Origin: Prevotella sp. CAG:924
GTDB lineage: Bacteria; Bacteroidota; Bacteroidia; Bacteroidales; Bacteroidaceae
Reading direction: 5' to 3'
Assembly (NCBI GenBank): GCA_000431975.1
Contig: HF988428.1
Span: 1 to 47,223, forward strand
DNA length: 47,223 nucleotides
Every line of letters starts with the position of its first letter. Position 1 is the first letter of the stretch. Shown here one piece after another: positions 26,754 through 36,906 of the stretch. Under the pieces are notes generated by a model. The model was not told where the DNA came from, did not search any database, and saw nothing but the letters and a program-made list of their open reading frames with translations. The position numbers were made by a program, and so were the translations under genes.

Positions 26754-28292
26754 TTAATAATTGTTCTGCGTAAGAGTACCCTGTGCAGCGTCAATTTCTG
26801 ACTGAGGTATAGGCAGATACTTCTTAGATGCGCTCCAAGTATTGGTGCGGTAACCGTAAGTATCGGGCACGAGGGTGGTCGTAGCCTTGTCCGTACGCAC
26901 GAGGTCCCAGTAGCGCTTGCCTTCGCCTACGAACTCGAGATGGCGCTCTTCAATTATGTTGTCGATTGTAGCGTCAACCTGGTCAGTAAGTCCTGCACGG
27001 TTGTGTACGCGGTTGAGGTAAGTCTTTGCCAGTCCTGCATCGCCTCCGGTGCGAACCAACAGTTCGGCAGCGTTGAGCAATGTCTCGGCATAACGGTATA
27101 CACGAAGGTTGTTGTTGAAGTTAAGGTCGCCGTCGGCAGCCTGGTCCTTGTTGTTCTCAGACTTTGCGATGTACTTGCCGAGGAAGTAACCAGTGTCCTG
27201 GTAACGGTGCTCGTAAGTACCGTGTGCATTTGCATCGAAGCATGTTACGTCGCGACGCTGGTCGCCGTCAGCATACATCTGGAAGGTTTCAAGACGTACA
27301 GGAGCGAATCCCCAACCGTTGGTTACACCGCTGTCGTCGCCTTCATTGGATGCCCAAGCGCTCGGGCTTATAAGGCGTGGAAGAACCGTACCGCCGGCAA
27401 CAAGGGGCGAACCCCATGAACGCACGGCGTTGTCGTCCTTGTAGTTGATCTCAAAGATTGACTCAGCTCCCCACTCGCCGCTCTCCTCGAAGATGTCAGC
27501 ATAGTTGGGCAGAAGGTCATACTGCTGGCTGTTGATTATCTCCTGCATGTAGCCGAGAGCCTTTCCGTAACGGCTTTCATCGTTCTGATACATTACCATC
27601 TCGGCATAAAGCATGTATGCCATAGCCTGGGACACCTTGCCGACATTATCCTCGCTAAGAGTGTCTTCCCACTTCATAGGCAGAACATTCTGGTTTATTA
27701 CGTCCTCAAGCTCTGCTATAATGTTGTTGTAAACGTCGTCAGCCTTGATCTGCTCTGCGAGATACGGGAACTCAAGATTCTCCATAAAGAAAGGTATGTT
27801 GCCCCAGAATTTCCAAAGGTTTGAGTAATAGTAAGCTCTCAGCACGCGTGTCTGCGCCAACCAAGAGGCTTTTTCATCCTCACTGATATTATCTTCAGCC
27901 CATCCAATGTATTCTATAACATCATTACACCGCTTTACACCACTGTACTCACATGTCCATAGACCAGTCATACAGTTCTCTGAATTAGCCTCAAAGTTCA
28001 TCATGAGATGCCAATACTGGTTATCCGTACGACTTGAGCCGCCCGGCCATATATCGTCTGCCATGATGTCGCTCATCACGTTAATCGGGTTATACTGACC
28101 CATAGCCCAGTCCGGCCAATGCAATGGGTCGTAAGCTGAGATAAGGGCTTCGTATACATGATCCCTAGTCGTAAAATATTCCTCTATAGGATTGGACGTG
28201 GGCGGAGTGACCTCCAGGAAATCGTCGCTGCAGCCCGATAACGCCACTGATGCGGCTAAAAGTATGCCGACATATATCTTGATCTTTTTCAT
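26754..28292 (-). CDS. susD: SusD/RagB family nutrient-binding lipoprotein
   Basis: 512 residues, lipobox Cys21 (ASVALSGC) followed by the classical SDDFLEVTPPTSNPIEEYF start. The helical TPR-like core and the C-terminal region YLNRVHNRAGL and EERHLEFVGEGKRYWDLVRT are hallmark SusD features. It forms the lid of the SusC transporter on the outer surface and binds the glycan. It follows susC by about 100 bp. Confidence 0.95.
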   Translation of the reverse strand: MKKIKIYVGILLAASVALSGCSDDFLEVTPPTSNPIEEYFTTRDHVYEALISAYDPLHWPDWAMGQYNPINVMSDIMADDIWPGGSSRTDNQYWHLMMNFEANSENCMTGLWTCEYSGVKRCNDVIEYIGWAEDNISEDEKASWLAQTRVLRAYYYSNLWKFWGNIPFFMENLEFPYLAEQIKADDVYNNIIAELEDVINQNVLPMKWEDTLSEDNVGKVSQAMAYMLYAEMVMYQNDESRYGKALGYMQEIINSQQYDLLPNYADIFEESGEWGAESIFEINYKDDNAVRSWGSPLVAGGTVLPRLISPSAWASNEGDDSGVTNGWGFAPVRLETFQMYADGDQRRDVTCFDANAHGTYEHRYQDTGYFLGKYIAKSENNKDQAADGDLNFNNNLRVYRYAETLLNAAELLVRTGGDAGLAKTYLNRVHNRAGLTDQVDATIDNIIEERHLEFVGEGKRYWDLVRTDKATTTLVPDTYGYRTNTWSASKKYLPIPQSEIDAAQGTLTQNNY

Positions 28293-28390
28293 TTTTTGTC
28301 TTGTTTAAAGGTTCTCTTGTCTTGGGGGAAGGTAAAGGCTTGGAAGCTTCTAACCTTATCCTCATGTTCCAGCCAAACCACTGTTTAATT

Positions 28391-31300
28391 TTAGAATTCC
28401 AAATTGAAACCTACACGCCATACACGAGCCTGCGGATAGACACCGTAATCAACACCAAGAGACGTTCCGCCAGAAGATATCTCGGGATCGAAGCCGTGAT
28501 ACTTGGTGAATGTAAATAGGTTCTCAGCAGATACATATACTCGAAGTCTGTTGATGAAGGCCCTCTTCGTAAGGCTTGCGGGCAGGGTATAACCGAGCTC
28601 AATATTTTTCAAACGCAGATAAGAACCGTCATACACATAGAGATCAGAGGACTTCCAGTTGTCTGAAGCATCACCTACGATGAATATCGGGTATTTGTCA
28701 GATGTACCGGGACCTGTCCAGCGACCAAGCATCCATGAGGGAAGGTTGGTTGAGTTGATATCGATACGACGGGTAGCATCAAATACATCATTTCCTGCTG
28801 TTCCCTGCCACATCATGCTAAAGTCAAAGCCATGCCAGGCAGCAGTAAAGTTGAAACCGAATGTCCAGTCAGGCATACCTTTACCAATCTTTGTACGGTC
28901 ATTGTCATCGATAACACCATCGTTGTTGAGATCGACAAATCTGACATATCCCGGCTTTGCGTTTGGCTGAATAGGTGTACCATCAGGACCAACATAAGAA
29001 TCGATTTCCTCCTGTGTCTGGAAGATACCAGCTGTCTTCAGTCCGTAGAAATAGGGGAACGGCTCACCATTCATAGCACGCGTGATAGTACCCACATTCT
29101 GGAACGAATCATAGGCTGCCCAGCCTGTATCATTTCCAAGCTCTATAAGTTCATTTTTCAAGTAAGAAGCATTGCCACGGATCTGGAAGGTTGCATCAGC
29201 GATATTGAACTTATAACCAAGCTCAAACTCAACACCTGAATTCTCCATCTTACCAACATTGCCAATAGGCTTTGTCTCGCCGACGTATGAAGGAATGGCC
29301 ATTGTCATCAACATGCCGTTGGTCTTCTTTTTATAGTAGTCAACAGAGAATGTAAGCGCATTGCTCAAGAAGCCGAAGTCAAGACCAATGTCTGTCTGCT
29401 CTGATTCCTCCCATTTAAGGTCAGGATTAGGCATACCATTAGCCTTTACACCATTGATGACTGACTCTCCATGGCCGAGAATATAGTTGTTGCCAGTCGC
29501 TGTGAATACAGCATAACGGAAGTCGTCGATATTCTCATTTCCGTTCTTACCCCAGCTCGCACGAAGTTTGAGATTGGTAAGCCAGTTAGGCCGCTTCTGC
29601 ATGAAAGGTTCGTTGGTCACATTCCATCCGAGAGAGAACGATGGGAAGGTGGCATACTTATTGTTTGTTCCGAAACGACTTGAGCCATCACGACGCACAG
29701 TTGCCTGGAACATATAACGCTCAGCATAGTTATAGCTCAGACGGGCAAACATTGATGAAAGGGCATGCGGGTTAGATGGTCCTCCCCAACCATCACGCTC
29801 ACCGTTCTCTGCAAGACCGGAAGCGAAGTTGATATAAGGCTTATTCAAATCGATAAGGTTCCAACGACTCGCACCGAGGGTCCAACCGGTATTTTTCATT
29901 GCCGACTGACCCAGCACGACATTGATAGAATGGTCACCAAAAGTTTTATCGTAGGTCAATACATTTTCAATCTGCCACACCGTGCCACGGTCGCTTTCCT
30001 GAGACGCACTGGTATGAGTGGCCTTGTTATTTGTCGTAAGATAATAGAGAATCGTATGGCTCTCATTGCCCCAGAACGACATATCTGCTCCGTAAGAGAT
30101 ACGATATTTCAGTCCGTCCCAGATTTGCATCTCTGCTGCAAAGTTAGCAACAAACTTATGGCTCCAGTTCTGTGCACCCGGCAAAGAAAGTGCGGCCAGC
30201 GGGTTGACCATCTCATTATAAGTAGTACCGGCTATTGTATACGGCTCGCCGTTAGGGGAAAGAATTGGACCAGGATAGTCGGGCTGTGTCTGACGATAAA
30301 AATCATCCTGTGCCTTAGCCGCATCACCACTAAGTGTTGGTGTAAGGATCGGCGACAATGCAAGTGCAGAGCCAAGAGGAGAACCATACTGAGAATTCAC
30401 ATCGATACTCTTAGACTTAACGCGAGCATAAGAAAGGTTTACTGTAATATCAAGCTTATTGAGCCAGTTGCGTTCTTTCGATACATCAAACACATTATAC
30501 TTTGTATTGCTACGCATCGAGAGACGCTGGTAATTGGAACGGTCAAAATTTCCACCAATAATACCTTCTTGTGTATAATAGCCTAGAGAGAGATAATAGT
30601 TCACCTTGTCAGAAGCACCGCTGACCGTAATGTCGTGATTTACCACCGGTGCATTATCATTGAACAACTCATCCTGCCAGTCTGTTCCTGTAGTAATTCT
30701 ATTACCCATGGCATCTGTAAGGTTATAAGGATCGTCATAAAGGGGTGCCATGCCTGCGTTGACATAACCCTCGTTCATCATTACAGCATACTCAGTAGCG
30801 TTAAGCACATCGCGCTTGCGCCACTTACTCTGCCATCCATAAGAGAAGTTATAATTTACCTTTACCTTGCCTTTCTTACCAGATTTGGTTGTTACGAGCA
30901 CAACACCATTAGCGGCACGCGCACCATAGATCGCACCAGAAGCAGCATCCTTGAGTACCTCTATACTCTCAATATCGCTCGGGTTCACATAGTCGAGACC
31001 ACCCTCGATAGGCATGCCGTCAACAATGTAGAGCGGGTCAGAATTGTTGATCGTTCCAATTCCACGTACACGGATCTGAGCTGCTGCTCCCGGCTGACCT
31101 GACGATGAGGTGACTGTAACGCCAGCAGCAAGACCCTTCAATGCATTGTCCATACGGACCGGTGCTGTCATACCCAGTTCATCAGCACCCACCTTGGCAA
31201 TGGAAGCTGTCACAACGCTCTTTTTCTGAACACCGTAACCGACCACGACGACCTCGTTAAGCAACTCACGGTCCTCATGCATCACGATCTGCATCTTCGC

Positions 31301-31561
31301 TTCTGCCTTCGTCTCAACAGTCTTATAACCGATATAAGAAACGGTTACCGTACTGCCCTCCGGAACTTGTTGCAGATTAAACACTCCATTAAGATCGGAC
31401 ACCACACCCTTCGACTCACCTTTAAGGTACACTGATGCTCCGATAATCGGCTCACCACTTGTATCAACGATGGTGCCGGTACAATCTATCTTTTGTGCGG
31501 CAGCTGTCATTGAAAACAATGTGGCCAATAACATTAGCATAAAGAATCTACATGTTTTCAT
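28391..31561 (-). CDS. susC: SusC/RagA family TonB-dependent outer-membrane transporter
   Basis: 1056 residues from ATG 31561 (signal peptide MKTCRFFMLMLLATLFSMTA, cleaved near AAAQK); a longer frame would start at the predicted transcription start and is rejected. Domains: carboxypeptidase D regulatory-like domain (GTIVDTSGEPIIGASVYLKG), TonB box ELLNEVVVVGYG, plug with IRVRGIGTINNSDPLYIVDG, then a 22-strand barrel ending VWRVGFNLEF. It imports beta-glucan oligosaccharides with SusD. First gene of the PUL. Confidence 0.96.
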   Translation of the reverse strand: MKTCRFFMLMLLATLFSMTAAAQKIDCTGTIVDTSGEPIIGASVYLKGESKGVVSDLNGVFNLQQVPEGSTVTVSYIGYKTVETKAEAKMQIVMHEDRELLNEVVVVGYGVQKKSVVTASIAKVGADELGMTAPVRMDNALKGLAAGVTVTSSSGQPGAAAQIRVRGIGTINNSDPLYIVDGMPIEGGLDYVNPSDIESIEVLKDAASGAIYGARAANGVVLVTTKSGKKGKVKVNYNFSYGWQSKWRKRDVLNATEYAVMMNEGYVNAGMAPLYDDPYNLTDAMGNRITTGTDWQDELFNDNAPVVNHDITVSGASDKVNYYLSLGYYTQEGIIGGNFDRSNYQRLSMRSNTKYNVFDVSKERNWLNKLDITVNLSYARVKSKSIDVNSQYGSPLGSALALSPILTPTLSGDAAKAQDDFYRQTQPDYPGPILSPNGEPYTIAGTTYNEMVNPLAALSLPGAQNWSHKFVANFAAEMQIWDGLKYRISYGADMSFWGNESHTILYYLTTNNKATHTSASQESDRGTVWQIENVLTYDKTFGDHSINVVLGQSAMKNTGWTLGASRWNLIDLNKPYINFASGLAENGERDGWGGPSNPHALSSMFARLSYNYAERYMFQATVRRDGSSRFGTNNKYATFPSFSLGWNVTNEPFMQKRPNWLTNLKLRASWGKNGNENIDDFRYAVFTATGNNYILGHGESVINGVKANGMPNPDLKWEESEQTDIGLDFGFLSNALTFSVDYYKKKTNGMLMTMAIPSYVGETKPIGNVGKMENSGVEFELGYKFNIADATFQIRGNASYLKNELIELGNDTGWAAYDSFQNVGTITRAMNGEPFPYFYGLKTAGIFQTQEEIDSYVGPDGTPIQPNAKPGYVRFVDLNNDGVIDDNDRTKIGKGMPDWTFGFNFTAAWHGFDFSMMWQGTAGNDVFDATRRIDINSTNLPSWMLGRWTGPGTSDKYPIFIVGDASDNWKSSDLYVYDGSYLRLKNIELGYTLPASLTKRAFINRLRVYVSAENLFTFTKYHGFDPEISSGGTSLGVDYGVYPQARVWRVGFNLEF

Positions 31562-31614
31562 ATAATTATTAGTTTTTATAAAGATTGTTTTTACTATTCG
31601 AAACAATTGTGATA

Positions 31615-31645
31615 CAAAAGTATTAAAAAAAGGTACGTATATAAA
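31615..31645 (-). promoter_or_regulatory. Promoter of the PUL (susC)
   Basis: On the minus strand TACTTTTG (31615-31622) with TTTA (31642-31645) 19 bp upstream, a near-consensus Bacteroidetes promoter. The leader to the susC ATG would be about 50 nt. Confidence 0.6.
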
Positions 31646-31774
31646 ACGTGCAAATGAAAAAAGTGGATCAATATAGATAAATCATTTTTGTATAATACAA
31701 TATATCAACAACTTACAACCATATCCTTTTTTAGAAAAAGTGGATGGATAATAATTGTATGAATCACGTTTATA
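31640..31774. repeat. Inverted and direct repeats upstream of susC
   Basis: AAGTGGAT preceded by an A-run occurs at 31661-31668 and 31738-31745, 77 bp apart. TATAAAACGTG (31640-31650) is mirrored by CACGTTTATA (31765-31774). CTTTTT-TAG-AAAAAG at 31726-31740 is a perfect interrupted palindrome. All lie just upstream of the susC promoter, so they are candidate activator sites. Confidence 0.5.
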
Positions 31775-32582
31775 CAACAAAAATGACAAACTTTGAGTAG
31801 AATAAGTGTAAAAATGTAACATATATAATAGACTTTTTCTCCCTCAACTGTCTTCATTTTTACAAAGTAATATCAAGGTTTGTTAAACCCATTATTTGCC
31901 CCAATCCGTCATATCTGAGGTCTGAGAGATCTTATACTATTGTCGGATAAACCGTCTGTCAGCCTTGTCAGAGACATAGCCTGGGACGTTGATGCAAAGT
32001 GCGAGAATGATGCGGGCAAGAAGACGGACGTGTCGGACAATCCCATAAAATAAATGATTATATTGCAGGACAAAGCTGTCACGCCTCCGACAAAAAGTGA
32101 TCCCGAAATAGGAACGACAAACAAAATCATCCTGTTTTTATTTACAAGCCATCATCTCAGACAGACCTGTATCTATGAGCATGGGCGAGACCTGTCACCA
32201 AGTTTATTCGGAGAGGTGAAGATAAAGACCGACATTACAAAAGAATGGAGATTCACCCATCACGATATCTGCGAAAGGCAACAGAAAAGACGCATGACAA
32301 TACCAATATCGTTAAGGAATCATATAACCTGATTGTACGAACCTATATATCATCCGACAAGCTCACGCTTCACCATTCCTGATTCCTGTGAGCTCGCATT
32401 ATTTAATATAAAAGGTCCGTAATGATAAGCAACAGGTGTACTATAATATATAAGGTATGGAAGACTAGAATCTGCCATGACAATGGCTGTTTCCCATGAT
32501 GTTTTGGATGATCTAATGTAGAAACGGAAAATATGAACATACGGTACGAAGATATCGTAACGGCTATATAGCTCTAACTTCC
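31775..32582. other. Long intergenic stretch between divergent susC and the efflux operon
   Basis: About 800 bp of AT-rich and mixed sequence. Short open frames exist but none has a recognisable motif or a ribosome-binding context. I see no RNA gene or mobile element. It probably holds regulatory sequence for one or both flanking operons. Confidence 0.45.
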
Positions 32583-32590
32583 TATCTTTG
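32583..32590 (+). promoter_or_regulatory. -7 box of the efflux operon
   Basis: TATCTTTG, a perfect TAnnTTTG match, 25 bp before the tolC-like ATG. No clear upstream TTTG is present at the usual spacing, which may mean that an activator is needed. Confidence 0.55.
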
Positions 32591-32614
32591 CAGCGGATAA
32601 ATGAAAAAAAAGAT

Positions 32615-33937
32615 ATGAAGAGATTATTATTCACATTTGCCATTGCCTGTGTCCTTATTCCTCTTAAGGCACAGGAGACACTCACCCTCAAGCAGTGTCT
32701 GCACATAGGCATTGAGAACAATCTGCAACTGCAGACCAAACGCAATGACATAGTAAAAGGTGAGCATGGCATCACCGAGAACCGTGCCAAACTACTGCCA
32801 CAGATCAATGCCGTGGCATCAATGAACGACAATTTCAATCCGCCTGTGTCTGTCACTGACGGTTCGGCCTACGGCAATCCCTACAACGTCACGAAGACAC
32901 TGCAGTATAATGCCTCAGCAGGATTGCAACTCCAGATGCCGCTCTACAACCAAACGCTGCTCACGGCACTCGACATCACCAAGATGATGGACCACATCAA
33001 CCGCCTCAGTTACGACAAGGCACGCAACGACCTCATCAGTCAGATTGCCCAAATGTACTATCTCGCGCAAAGCACCGCCGAGCAGATAACCATCATCAAG
33101 GCCAACATTACACGTATGGAGGAACTGAAAAACATCACTGACGCATTCTTCGACAACGGCATGTCAATGGCAGTTGACGTAAAGAGAGTCAGCATCAATC
33201 TGGAGAACCTCAAGGTACAACGCGACAATGCCGAGGCCATGCTCACACAGCAGATCAACATGCTGAAATATGTCATCGACTATCCAGCCGACAAGACCAT
33301 TACCCTCACGCCCGTGGATGCAGCCAGCGTCGAAGCCGTAGAGCTTACCGGACTGTATGAGTCGCTGCCCGAGCTGCAACTCTTACAAAAACAGAGCGAA
33401 CTGTCAGAAAAGCAACAAAAGATGATCAAACAAGGCTACCTGCCGTCAATCATGCTCACGGGTAATCTGACTTACTCCGCCTTCACCGACAAGTTTGGCA
33501 ACTGGTTCCATTCAGGCCCGTCCAATCACTGGTATAACTCGTCCGGCCTAGGCATTACGCTACGCATTCCGGTATTCGACGGACAGGAGAAACGCGCAAA
33601 GATACGCAAGGCAAAGCTCGATACCGAAAACGCACGCCTGGCTTACGATGACGCTCTCAAAGGTCTGCGCACCCAGTATGTCAATGCCACCAACGATCTG
33701 ATGAACAGCCGCCGCACCTTCACCAAGCAGCTCGATAACTATCGTCTGGCCGAAGATGTCTACGCCGTCACTACCGACCGCTACCGCGAAGGTGTAGCGT
33801 CAATGACCGAAGTGCTGCAAGACGAGATGCAGATGAGCGAGGCCCAAAACAGTTATATCACCGCTCATTATAACTATCGCGTCACAGCCCTGTCGTTGCT
33901 CAAACTGACAGGACAGCTTGACACCTTATTAAAATAA
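32615..33937 (+). CDS. TolC family outer-membrane efflux protein
   Basis: 440 residues from ATG 32615, which begins the signal peptide MKRLLFTFAIACVLIPLKAQ; an upstream in-frame TTG is inside the promoter and is rejected. Two OEP repeats with long amphipathic helices (QTKRNDIVKGEHGITENRAKLL; ENARLAYDDALKGL) identify a TolC-type trimeric channel. First gene of a three-part efflux operon with the HlyD-like adaptor 56 bp downstream. Confidence 0.9.
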   Translation: MKRLLFTFAIACVLIPLKAQETLTLKQCLHIGIENNLQLQTKRNDIVKGEHGITENRAKLLPQINAVASMNDNFNPPVSVTDGSAYGNPYNVTKTLQYNASAGLQLQMPLYNQTLLTALDITKMMDHINRLSYDKARNDLISQIAQMYYLAQSTAEQITIIKANITRMEELKNITDAFFDNGMSMAVDVKRVSINLENLKVQRDNAEAMLTQQINMLKYVIDYPADKTITLTPVDAASVEAVELTGLYESLPELQLLQKQSELSEKQQKMIKQGYLPSIMLTGNLTYSAFTDKFGNWFHSGPSNHWYNSSGLGITLRIPVFDGQEKRAKIRKAKLDTENARLAYDDALKGLRTQYVNATNDLMNSRRTFTKQLDNYRLAEDVYAVTTDRYREGVASMTEVLQDEMQMSEAQNSYITAHYNYRVTALSLLKLTGQLDTLLK

Positions 33938-33993
33938 GTCTCATACAAAGACGACATAGACATTATAAAGTCAATAATTAAAAATTTACGACA

Positions 33994-35091
33994 ATGGAAA
34001 CTCAGAACAACAATATACGACAGAACAACACACTTGAGAAGAAGGCCAGGAAACTGAGAAGACAACGCACCAGACAAATCGTGGCAAGTATCTTCGGCAT
34101 CATCATTCTTGTATGTGGAATAGTAAAGATATCCATGATCTTCCTTGACTACAAGGACACAGAGACAAGCAATGACGCCCAGATAGAGCAATATATATCG
34201 CCCGTCAACCTGCGTGCATCGGGATATATCAAGAAAGTATGCTTCACAGAGCATCAGGATGTCAAAAAAGGTGACACCCTCCTAATACTCGACGACCGCG
34301 AATACCGCATACGCGTGATGGAAGCAGAGGCTGCATTGAAAGATGCCCTGGCCGGCGCTTCCACCATCGGGCAGTCACTACAGACCTCGGAGGCATCAGC
34401 ATCGGTCTACGAGTCGTCCATCGCCGAGGTTAAAATCCGTCTGGCAAAACTCGAGAAAGACCGTGCCCGTTATAAGAACCTGTTGGAGCGCAACGCAGCA
34501 ACACCAATACAGCTGGAGCAGATCGAGACAGAATATGAGGCCACAAAACAGAAGCTTGATGGACTTGTCTGCCAGCAGAAAGCAGCCAAGTCAGGCGTAA
34601 GTGAGGTGTCGACACGACGCAGAAGTTCTGAGGCTGCCATAGAAAGGGCACGTGCCGCACTTGAGATGGCTCGTCTGAACCTCTCCTATACAGTGGTAGT
34701 CGCTCCCTGTGACGGCAAGTTAGGACGCCGTACCGTTGAGGACGGACAGTACGTCTCAGCCGGACAGACGCTGACATACATCTTGCCCAACACACAGAAA
34801 TGGGTGATTGCCAACTATAAGGAGACCCAGGTGGAAAGTCTGCATGTGGGACAGGAAGTGACACTTACCGTCGATGCCATGGGCGGACGCGAGTTCAAGG
34901 GACACATCACCACCATCTCAGGTGCTACAGGATCTAAGTTCTCGCTCGTGCCTACCGACAACTCCGCCGGCAACTTCGTGAAGATTCGCCAGCGCGTTCC
35001 TGTCAGAATCGACTTTACAGACTTGTCCAAGACCGACAACGAGAAACTCGCTGCAGGAATGATGGTGGTCGTGAAAGCAAAGAAGGATTAA
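33994..35091 (+). CDS. HlyD/EmrA family membrane fusion protein
   Basis: 365 residues. One N-terminal membrane helix (about 30-52: IVASIFGIIILVCGIVKISM), then the split lipoyl/barrel-sandwich domain (SPVNLRASGYIKKVCFTEHQ, VVVAPCDGKLGRRTVEDGQY), a helical hairpin between them and a beta-barrel. It bridges the MFS pump in the inner membrane to the TolC channel. Gene order and architecture match EmrA-type adaptors. Confidence 0.92.
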   Translation: METQNNNIRQNNTLEKKARKLRRQRTRQIVASIFGIIILVCGIVKISMIFLDYKDTETSNDAQIEQYISPVNLRASGYIKKVCFTEHQDVKKGDTLLILDDREYRIRVMEAEAALKDALAGASTIGQSLQTSEASASVYESSIAEVKIRLAKLEKDRARYKNLLERNAATPIQLEQIETEYEATKQKLDGLVCQQKAAKSGVSEVSTRRRSSEAAIERARAALEMARLNLSYTVVVAPCDGKLGRRTVEDGQYVSAGQTLTYILPNTQKWVIANYKETQVESLHVGQEVTLTVDAMGGREFKGHITTISGATGSKFSLVPTDNSAGNFVKIRQRVPVRIDFTDLSKTDNEKLAAGMMVVVKAKKD

Positions 35092-35173
35092 GACGCATGC
35101 TTCCTCCTACCCAGAGTCTGGATGTGGAGAGAGACCTGTTCTTCACGTATTCACTAACAAACAGTATTGAGTC

Positions 35174-36850
35174 ATGGTTCAAAATGTGATTAGCGTCAAT
35201 TATGGGGCAAAATACAAGAATTATCCGTTCTACAAATGGGTGCCCAAGCCGGTTGGAATCATCCTGCTGATACTTCTGTTCATACCCATCCTTACCATAG
35301 GAGGCGTATATACGGCCAACAGCGGTGAGATGACAAGCGGACTGGGCATACAGTCGGAGCACATACAGTTCGTCGGTTTCGTCACATCGATAGGCATGGC
35401 GGCCTTCTCGCCTTTCTTCTATCAGTTAGTGTGCATACGCCGTGAGAAGATGATGTGCGTCGTCGGATTCTCTGTGATGTATCTTCTCAGCTATGTATGT
35501 GCCATAACCGACAGCATATTCGTACTGGCTCTGTGCAGCCTTATCATGGGTTTCCTGCGCATGGTACTGATGATGGTCAACCTGTTTACACTCATCCGCT
35601 ACGCTTTCGGGATGGAGGCGACACGGAACATCACACCGGGTAATGAGCCTGATGACGAGCAGGGATGGGACCGACTGGACGCAGAGAAGAGCAAGAGCAT
35701 GCCCATGATCTATCTGTTCTTCATGATCCTAGGGCAACTCGGCACATCGCTCACGGCATGGCTGGCTTACGAATATCAGTGGCAGGATGTCTACTACTAC
35801 ATGATGGGCATGACGCTCATGGCCATACTCATAGCTCTCGTCACCATGCCCTATCACGCCTACAACGGCCGCCGGTTCCCGATAACGTTCCGCAAGTTTG
35901 GCAGTGTAGCCGTGTTCAGCGCCATGATGACCTGCGGTATATATGTCCTTGTCTACGGCAAGACGCTCGACTGGTTCTCTGACCCTACCATCGTGCGCTC
36001 TACGATACTTACCATCGTGTTCGCCGCCGCATTCTTCTATATGGAAAGGTCACACCATTCCCCTTATTTCCTCATGGAAGTGTTCCGGCTGCGCACCATC
36101 AACATAGGTATGGTACTGTTCCTTCTACTCATGATATTAAACACGAGCTCGATGTTCGTCAATGTGTTCACCGGCGTGAGCATGGAGACAGACAACTGGC
36201 AGAATGCCGCATTGGGCAACTGGAGCATGCTGGGCTACTTCATCGGAGCCGTCATTGCCATCATCCTCGGCTCACGCAATGTCAAGCTGAAATATCTCTT
36301 CGGCATAGGCTTTCTACTCATCGGCCTTTCGGCTCTGTTCATGTATTTCGAGGTGCAGACGGCCGGACTTTATGAAAGAATGAAATATCCGGTGATCATA
36401 CGCTCTACCGGCATGATGCTGATCTATTCCCTCACGGCAGTGTATGCCAACCAACGCATGCCTTACAAATATTTGTCCACATGGATATGCATCATGCTCA
36501 GCGTGCGCATGGTCATAGGACCGGGTATCGGATCGGCTCTGTATTCCAACGTACTCCAAGAGCGCCAACAACACTATGTCACGATGTTCGCACAGGATGT
36601 AGACCGTACCGACACGCAGTCGGCAGCTGCCTACGACCAGACGGCACAGGGGATGCGCTGGCAGGGGCGTAGCGAGACCGAAGCCGAGAACATGGCTGCC
36701 CTGTCAACTAAGGGCAAGGTGCAGGTACAGGCCACACTGTCAGCCGTCAAGGAGATGTCAGGATGGACCTTCTACGGTTGTATGATTGCAATGCTCTTCG
36801 TACTCATTTATCCATATAAGAAGAGGAAATTATCTGCTTGGCGGAGGTGA
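35174..36850 (+). CDS. MFS transporter, EmrB/DHA2-like drug exporter
   Basis: 558 residues with about 14 hydrophobic segments, as in DHA2 pumps, beginning PVGIILLILLFIPILTIGGV. Two long polar insertions are visible: one near 155-185 rich in D/E and one before the last helix (about 480-535). It would export drugs, bile acids or similar compounds with the preceding adaptor and TolC-type channel. Sequence drift from textbook EmrB motifs means that the substrate cannot be guessed. Its 3' end forms half of the terminator at 36827-36873. Confidence 0.83.
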   Translation: MVQNVISVNYGAKYKNYPFYKWVPKPVGIILLILLFIPILTIGGVYTANSGEMTSGLGIQSEHIQFVGFVTSIGMAAFSPFFYQLVCIRREKMMCVVGFSVMYLLSYVCAITDSIFVLALCSLIMGFLRMVLMMVNLFTLIRYAFGMEATRNITPGNEPDDEQGWDRLDAEKSKSMPMIYLFFMILGQLGTSLTAWLAYEYQWQDVYYYMMGMTLMAILIALVTMPYHAYNGRRFPITFRKFGSVAVFSAMMTCGIYVLVYGKTLDWFSDPTIVRSTILTIVFAAAFFYMERSHHSPYFLMEVFRLRTINIGMVLFLLLMILNTSSMFVNVFTGVSMETDNWQNAALGNWSMLGYFIGAVIAIILGSRNVKLKYLFGIGFLLIGLSALFMYFEVQTAGLYERMKYPVIIRSTGMMLIYSLTAVYANQRMPYKYLSTWICIMLSVRMVIGPGIGSALYSNVLQERQQHYVTMFAQDVDRTDTQSAAAYDQTAQGMRWQGRSETEAENMAALSTKGKVQVQATLSAVKEMSGWTFYGCMIAMLFVLIYPYKKRKLSAWRR

Positions 36851-36873
36851 CAGCCCGCCAAGTCAGATAATTT
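36827..36873 (+). terminator. Efflux operon terminator overlapping the MFS stop codon
   Basis: The left arm (36827-36844) is inside the last codons of the MFS gene and pairs with 36855-36873 with one bulged T, then TTTATTAAC follows. This separates the efflux operon from the AraC gene downstream. Confidence 0.75.
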
Positions 36874-36906
36874 TATTAACTTAGCTGCCGTAAAATATCT
36901 GCCGTT

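Noticed and set aside
32054..32332. Open frame of 92 codons in the susC/efflux gap
   Set aside because: No ribosome-binding context, no known motif and biased toward chance composition.
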